43,232 bases of DNA from a virus. The stretch lies in IMG/VR virus record IMGVR_UViG_3300036851_000755, positions 1 to 43,232 of that record; one strand, 5' to 3'. The position numbers and the translations under genes are program-made. How positions within the stretch are numbered: the stretch's first letter is position 1; every line of letters starts with the position of its first letter. The notes below the pieces were generated by a model. The model was not told the origin of the DNA. It saw only the letters and a list, made by a program, of their open reading frames with translations, and made no database searches. This document shows, piece by piece, positions 40,119 through 43,232 of the stretch.

Positions 40119-40975
40119 GGCGTCGAGCCCTCCGCTGCTGGTGGAGCTGGCGCCGGCGTCAACGCGGCGATCTCGGCGCGGGCGGCCTCAAGCTCGGTCG
40201 CCGTGACGCGGAGGCGCTTCGACGCGGCCTCCATCTCCTGAAGCTTCCACTCCCTGTCCAGCACCAGCCGCACGGCGGCGCCGAGGGCCGGGCCGTCATA
40301 CCGGCTGATGGATATCCCGCTCGCTGCCTCGAACTCGCCCACCGCCTTTTTCAGCGCGCCGTAGTTCTTCTGGGCATATCCTTCGTCCGTATCCCGCTGC
40401 TTCTTCGCGGCGGCGCTCTCCTCGGCGTGTGCGGCCTCGACAGCCTTGCGGATCGCCTGCTCGGCTGGGTTGGCCTCGGAGGCGGCGCGGAGCAGCGACG
40501 CGAGGAAGGTGCGCTCGATCGGCTGCGCCGCCAGCCTCGGCGCCTCTCGCTCCTGACGCAGCCCCTTGCCGCGGAGAACGAGCAGCCCCCACGCCGGCGG
40601 TAGCTCCTCGAGCTTCACGACGCCGGGCGCGGTGGCGATCACCCAGCGATCGCAGAAGCGCGCAAGCTCCTGCGCCTTTGCCGGCTGCTTCAGCTCGCGG
40701 AGCCAGTCGCGCCGGTCGACCTTGATCTCGATGCCGACAATCTCCAGCCCGAGCGACGGCCAGAGCGCCATTGCAATGGCGTCGGCGCGGCGCGAGGCGG
40801 CGCCGCCGGTGGCACTGGGTACCTCAAAGAAGATGGCGTACTGCGGCGGCGCGAAGCGCTCGCGGAGCGCCTGTTCGATGTCGGCCTTCATCTCCGCGCG
40901 GGTGCGCGGCGCCGCCGGCGCGAGCTCTTCGGGCGAGGAGCCCGTGTCCTGCGGCAGGAACAGCTGCTCGGTCAC
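40115..40975 (-). CDS. PD-(D/E)XK-type nuclease (MmcB-like)
   Basis: A 286-residue protein starting at GTG 40975 with a 4-bp overlap to the HhH gene. After a helical N-terminus it has the motif order of an MmcB/PD-(D/E)XK nuclease: RRADAIAMALWPSLGLEIVG (D65) followed by IEIKVDRRDWLREL (E83, K85) and FCDRWVIATAPGVVKLEELP. The C-terminal half is a charged coiled coil (AEESAAAKKQRDTDEGYAQK, RLVLDREWKLQEMEAASKRL). It may process replication forks or damaged DNA. The neighbouring HhH protein could assist DNA binding. Confidence 0.65.
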   Translation of the reverse strand: MTEQLFLPQDTGSSPEELAPAAPRTRAEMKADIEQALRERFAPPQYAIFFEVPSATGGAASRRADAIAMALWPSLGLEIVGIEIKVDRRDWLRELKQPAKAQELARFCDRWVIATAPGVVKLEELPPAWGLLVLRGKGLRQEREAPRLAAQPIERTFLASLLRAASEANPAEQAIRKAVEAAHAEESAAAKKQRDTDEGYAQKNYGALKKAVGEFEAASGISISRYDGPALGAAVRLVLDREWKLQEMEAASKRLRVTATELEAARAEIAALTPAPAPPAAEGSTP

Positions 40976-41385
40976 GGCGTGCCTCGTTGCGATGGTGGCG
41001 CAGCCTCGTTGGCCGGCTCGGTGGGCAGGTCGACGGTCTCGAACTCCACTGGCGGTCGCGCCGGCTCGTCGAGGTCCCAAAACGGCGCCAAGGGCGGGCG
41101 GCTCTCTGGGCGGCGCGCCTCATCGATGAGTGCGGCCATCTGACGGTCTTCGTTATCCCAAGCCTTGATGATGCGGCGGAGAAGAACCTCCCGCGGGTCG
41201 GGCCATTCTTTTCGGGCCTTGGCCGAGAGAGCCGCCTCGACGTTCCGCAGGCAGCCGACGCCGAAGCCACGATGCATGCTCAGCTCGAGAGGCGTCCGTT
41301 CGCAGAGAGCGTCCACGGTGGTGATGCCCGCGGCCCAGAGGATGCGCTGCGCGCGGCTCGTGAGGCCGATTTCGGTAATCTTCAC
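40972..41385 (-). CDS. RNA polymerase alpha-CTD-like helix-hairpin-helix protein
   Basis: A 137-residue protein. Residues 7-52 (LTSRAQRILWAAGITTVDAL, then ERTPLELSMHRGFGVGCLRN) follow the alpha C-terminal domain pattern: 'L..RA.N.L..AGI.TV.DL....E..L.....FG...L.EI...L'. In host alpha this domain binds UP elements and activators. The rest (60-137) is an acidic, Pro-rich tail without other motifs, so the protein is a stand-alone alphaCTD-like module of phage origin. It could redirect host transcription or serve as DNA-binding partner of the nuclease. Overlaps of 4 bp both sides. Confidence 0.65.
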   Translation of the reverse strand: MKITEIGLTSRAQRILWAAGITTVDALCERTPLELSMHRGFGVGCLRNVEAALSAKARKEWPDPREVLLRRIIKAWDNEDRQMAALIDEARRPESRPPLAPFWDLDEPARPPVEFETVDLPTEPANEAAPPSQRGTP

Positions 41386-41564
41386 AGGCCCTCCAATGCT
41401 GGCGCGACCGCCTGGGCGACGAGCACCAAGACCATGGCGAAGGCCACGGCCACGAGGAGCAGGAGCAGCAGCACCCGCGACAGCGCCAGGCGCTCAGCTG
41501 GCTGGCGCAGGTACTCGGACCGCAGTCCAGGCCGGAAGGTGATGGGGCGGCGGCGCGACGTCAT
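41382..41564 (-). CDS. Small single-pass membrane protein
   Basis: A 60-residue protein overlapping both neighbours by 4 bp. A basic N-terminus (MTSRRRPITFRPGLRSEYLR) precedes one strongly hydrophobic helix (LLLLLLVAVAFAMVLVLVAQ), giving an N-in topology by the positive-inside rule. It is too short and lacks a partner for a confident holin call. It may be an inner-membrane anchor or superinfection-exclusion protein. The ATGA overlaps support a true gene. Confidence 0.6.
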   Translation of the reverse strand: MTSRRRPITFRPGLRSEYLRQPAERLALSRVLLLLLLVAVAFAMVLVLVAQAVAPALEGL

Positions 41565-42085
41565 CCACCACCTCCTGCCCGGGCCGAAGCCTCCTGTTCC
41601 AGCTCAGCCTGGATAGCCGCCTTCAGCCTCGGCAGCGTCTTCTCGGCGAACGAGGCGGCCTGCGCGGGCCATCGGTCGCACGTGAAGTCGAAGCCCGGCT
41701 CCAGCTTCGTCTCATTGAACCAGGTCGCATATGCGGCAAGGCAGGAGACTTCGTCGTGCTCTTCGAGCAGAATACGCTCTTCGCGCGCCTGTTCCTTTGT
41801 GAGCCCGCCAAGCTTGCGACTCTCTCGAATGACCTTTCGGATCGCTGCAGCAGTGGCCTCGCCGTCGTACTCCTTGTAAGCGATCTTCGTCAGGAGATAA
41901 CCAGCCTCTACCTTGCAGATAAATTCGCGAAAGCCGATGGTGAGCGCGTGGGCGGGCCACATGTGCGCGTAATTCCCGTAATCCGTGACAGCCGCGAAGA
42001 AACCATCCGACGTGAGCAGGACCGTGGCCCACCCCTCACCATTGATGCTCGTGAGATCGTACCGCCACGCGACAGGATTATTCAT
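41561..42085 (-). CDS. Hypothetical early protein
   Basis: A 174-residue protein starting at ATG 42085 (4-bp overlap). Residues 1-60 are beta-like (AWRYDLTSINGEGWATVLLT); 70-174 are helical with many Glu/Lys/Arg (GEATAAAIRKVIRESRKLGG, EERILLEEHDEVSCLAAYA). No motif recognised. It is likely an early accessory protein. The clear start-stop coupling and codon bias support it. Confidence 0.55.
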   Translation of the reverse strand: MNNPVAWRYDLTSINGEGWATVLLTSDGFFAAVTDYGNYAHMWPAHALTIGFREFICKVEAGYLLTKIAYKEYDGEATAAAIRKVIRESRKLGGLTKEQAREERILLEEHDEVSCLAAYATWFNETKLEPGFDFTCDRWPAQAASFAEKTLPRLKAAIQAELEQEASARAGGGG

Positions 42086-42390
42086 TGGACTTCTCCAGCG
42101 GTCTTGATCAACTCGTCGAACTTCTTGCGCGCGTCGGCGTAGCTCGCCGGGGCCCACGCCAGCCGCCCGAATGCCTCTGAGCCCGGCCAGTTCTCCCCAG
42201 CTTCGATCGTCTTTCCGCCGAGCTCGTACGCCTCGTGACGCTGGACAATCGCGACTTCATAGGCGGCGCGCCGCACGTCCGGGTGGACCTTGCGCGCGAT
42301 AGCGACGTCGCCGACGCGGTCGATCATGGTGAACGTCCAGCCGGAGCCGCCGTGGACCTTGAAGGGCTCGTTCAGAGGCAGCGTCTTCAT
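42082..42390 (-). CDS. Hypothetical early protein
   Basis: A 102-residue protein overlapping the peptidase-like gene stop by 4 bp and the next start by 4 bp. The sequence alternates strands and helices (MKTLPLNEPFKVHGGSGWTF, DVRRAAYEVAIVQRHEAYEL) and ends in a helix (ADARKKFDELIKTAG). No known family. It is probably a small regulator or accessory of the early operon. Confidence 0.55.
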   Translation of the reverse strand: MKTLPLNEPFKVHGGSGWTFTMIDRVGDVAIARKVHPDVRRAAYEVAIVQRHEAYELGGKTIEAGENWPGSEAFGRLAWAPASYADARKKFDELIKTAGEVQ

Positions 42391-42971
42391 CGCAGGGCAT
42401 CCTCTCTCGCCGCGGCGACCTCAAAGGCGACTTTGACGAACCAGCCCGTCGCGCGCTTCGTGCTCTCGACGAGCAGCGGCATCACCTCGCGTGCCCATGT
42501 GAGGCCGAGCAGCCACGCGCCGGGCTGCTCGTCCGGACCGGCGTTGACGTCATAGACGTGCAGGCGGCCCTGTGCGCGCGTCGCCGCTACACAATGGGTG
42601 TATCGATAGGCCGCGCGCGGGTTCACGCCTTCCGCGCACCATGGCCCGTCGATCTGGAGGATCGCGAGCCCGTGCTCCGGGAACGGCACGCGCTGGGCGG
42701 TCGCGAGCGAGCGGACGTGAGTCACCTCCCCGCCCGCGCGCCGGATCGCCTCTTGGAGCTGCGTCGGGTTCGTCCACGGCCGCGCCGGGAACCAGGGGAA
42801 GGCGTCCCGGATCTCTCTTGTCTCCACGCCCAGCAGGGCTGCGAGAGCGGTCGGCGCGCAATTCGCGCCCCACAGCGCATGCGAGTCGCTCACGTCGATC
42901 GGAGTGTAGAAATATGCCGGGGGCGCCGTGACACTCTCCTTGGATACGACGTTTTCAGAGAAAGTGCTCAA
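42387..42971 (-). CDS. C39-like cysteine peptidase-fold protein
   Basis: A 194-residue protein started at TTG 42971 (GGAGG 5 bp upstream), because codons further upstream in frame lose the coding bias; ATG 43130 is a longer alternative with a GAGGGTGG motif. The pattern ALWGANCAPTALAALLGV (nucleophile Cys38), YRYTHCVAAT (His126) and HVYDVNAG (Asp141 or Asn143) is that of papain-fold C39/C70-like peptidases. The enzyme could process a phage or host protein early in infection. Activity is inferred from motif order only. Confidence 0.6.
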   Translation of the reverse strand: MSTFSENVVSKESVTAPPAYFYTPIDVSDSHALWGANCAPTALAALLGVETREIRDAFPWFPARPWTNPTQLQEAIRRAGGEVTHVRSLATAQRVPFPEHGLAILQIDGPWCAEGVNPRAAYRYTHCVAATRAQGRLHVYDVNAGPDEQPGAWLLGLTWAREVMPLLVESTKRATGWFVKVAFEVAAAREDALR

Positions 42972-43126
42972 TTGCCCTCCAGTTCTTGAGTCGTCTCGAA
43001 TAAGTGCGGGGCGTGCCAGGCGGCCGACGGGTCGCGCGGAAGTGGGCCTCTCCATTGTGGAGTGACCGCCCCGCGGTGCGTGCATCCGGTCGCGAACCGG
43101 CGGGGACTTCGCCCGCGCACGCCACA
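42972..43126. other. Short spacer or N-terminal extension
   Basis: These 155 bp lie between the upstream gene's stop (43127-43129) and the chosen TTG. The frame of the peptidase-like gene stays open through it, but codon bias is weak in the latter half. If translation begins at ATG 43130, this is coding; otherwise it is leader sequence. No promoter is evident. Confidence 0.35.
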
Positions 43127-43232
43127 TCATGTTCCACCCTCATCGATTGCTTCGGGAGCCGCGGTGCGGACGGCGTCCAGGAACGCCGCAACATGAATCC
43201 GTCCGCCGTGGCGCTCTCGCCACACGGCCGAG
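43127..43232 (-). CDS. C-terminal end of an unknown protein, partial
   Basis: The minus strand is open from the right edge to the TGA at 43127-43129, giving at least 34 residues (WRERHGGRIHVAAFLDAV, then RTAAPEAIDEGGT). Third-position G+C is high and the stop overlaps the possible start ATG 43130 as ATGA, the coupling style seen throughout the early operon. The gene continues outside the window; function cannot be judged. Confidence 0.55.
   Translation of the reverse strand, partial: SAVWRERHGGRIHVAAFLDAVRTAAPEAIDEGGT

Noticed and set aside
42955-43194. 79-codon minus-strand frame at the right edge
   Set aside because: Another frame through the same bases gives a better C-terminus (ending at 43127) joined by ATGA coupling; this one is Arg-rich.
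1-43232. CRISPR arrays, insertion sequences, rRNA genes
   Set aside because: Looked for regularly spaced repeats, transposase-like proteins with terminal inverted repeats and rRNA-like conserved segments; none seen. The TTCCGC and GCAATTG repeats are too short and too closely spaced for CRISPR.

Overview
This window looks like most of a temperate or lytic tailed phage (or prophage) with a contractile tail. Nearly all genes lie on the minus strand, so gene order in transcription runs from the right edge to the left. The left 1.6 kb is a different kind of DNA: three small genes for cysteine-rich secreted proteins or lipoproteins with visibly lower G+C. The Asp-Asp-Gly-(Asp/Asn)-x-Cys-Thr repeat in two of them is common in Myxococcota. 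I therefore infer, from pattern only, a high-G+C deltaproteobacterial or myxobacterial host. No integrase, repressor or recognisable lysis cassette is visible, so the element probably continues beyond the right edge.

Early/replication region (about 43.2 to 31.6 kb, transcribed leftward): a tightly packed operon in which most genes overlap by 4 bp (ATGA/GTGA). It encodes a C39-like cysteine-peptidase-fold protein, several hypotheticals, a one-helix membrane protein, a small RNA-polymerase-alpha-CTD-like helix-hairpin-helix protein, a PD-(D/E)XK-type nuclease, a DUF559/Vsr-like nuclease, a replication initiator with direct repeats inside its gene (candidate origin), a DnaC-type helicase loader and a DnaB-type helicase. 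A set of orphan zinc-ribbon proteins follows, including one of 652 aa.

Packaging and head region (31.5 to 18.3 kb): a 402-aa unknown, a tandem winged-helix protein, a terminase small-subunit candidate whose gene carries a cluster of TTCCGC repeats (candidate pac site), the large terminase, a glycine-rich fibre protein, a Mu gp29-like (DUF935) portal, a fused prohead protease/scaffold, a decoration protein, the major capsid protein and head-completion proteins.

Tail region (18.2 to 1.6 kb) follows the phage Mu order: sheath (gpL-like), tube (gpM-like), assembly chaperone with a probable -1 programmed frameshift, tape measure, DNA-circularisation/gp43-like protein, gp44-like hub, gp45-like spike, gp46-like, gp47/J-like baseplate, then tail-end proteins and a beta-helical fibre. 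The phage thus joins a Mu-like virion to a lambda-style replication module and a TerL packaging motor.

The most unusual items are: a plus-strand tRNA-like cloverleaf with a shortened anticodon arm followed by a strong terminator (17.83-17.95 kb); the frameshift site in the tail chaperone; the repeat clusters inside the terminase small-subunit and replication-initiator genes; the alpha-CTD-like protein; and a single plus-strand gene embedded in the baseplate/fibre region.
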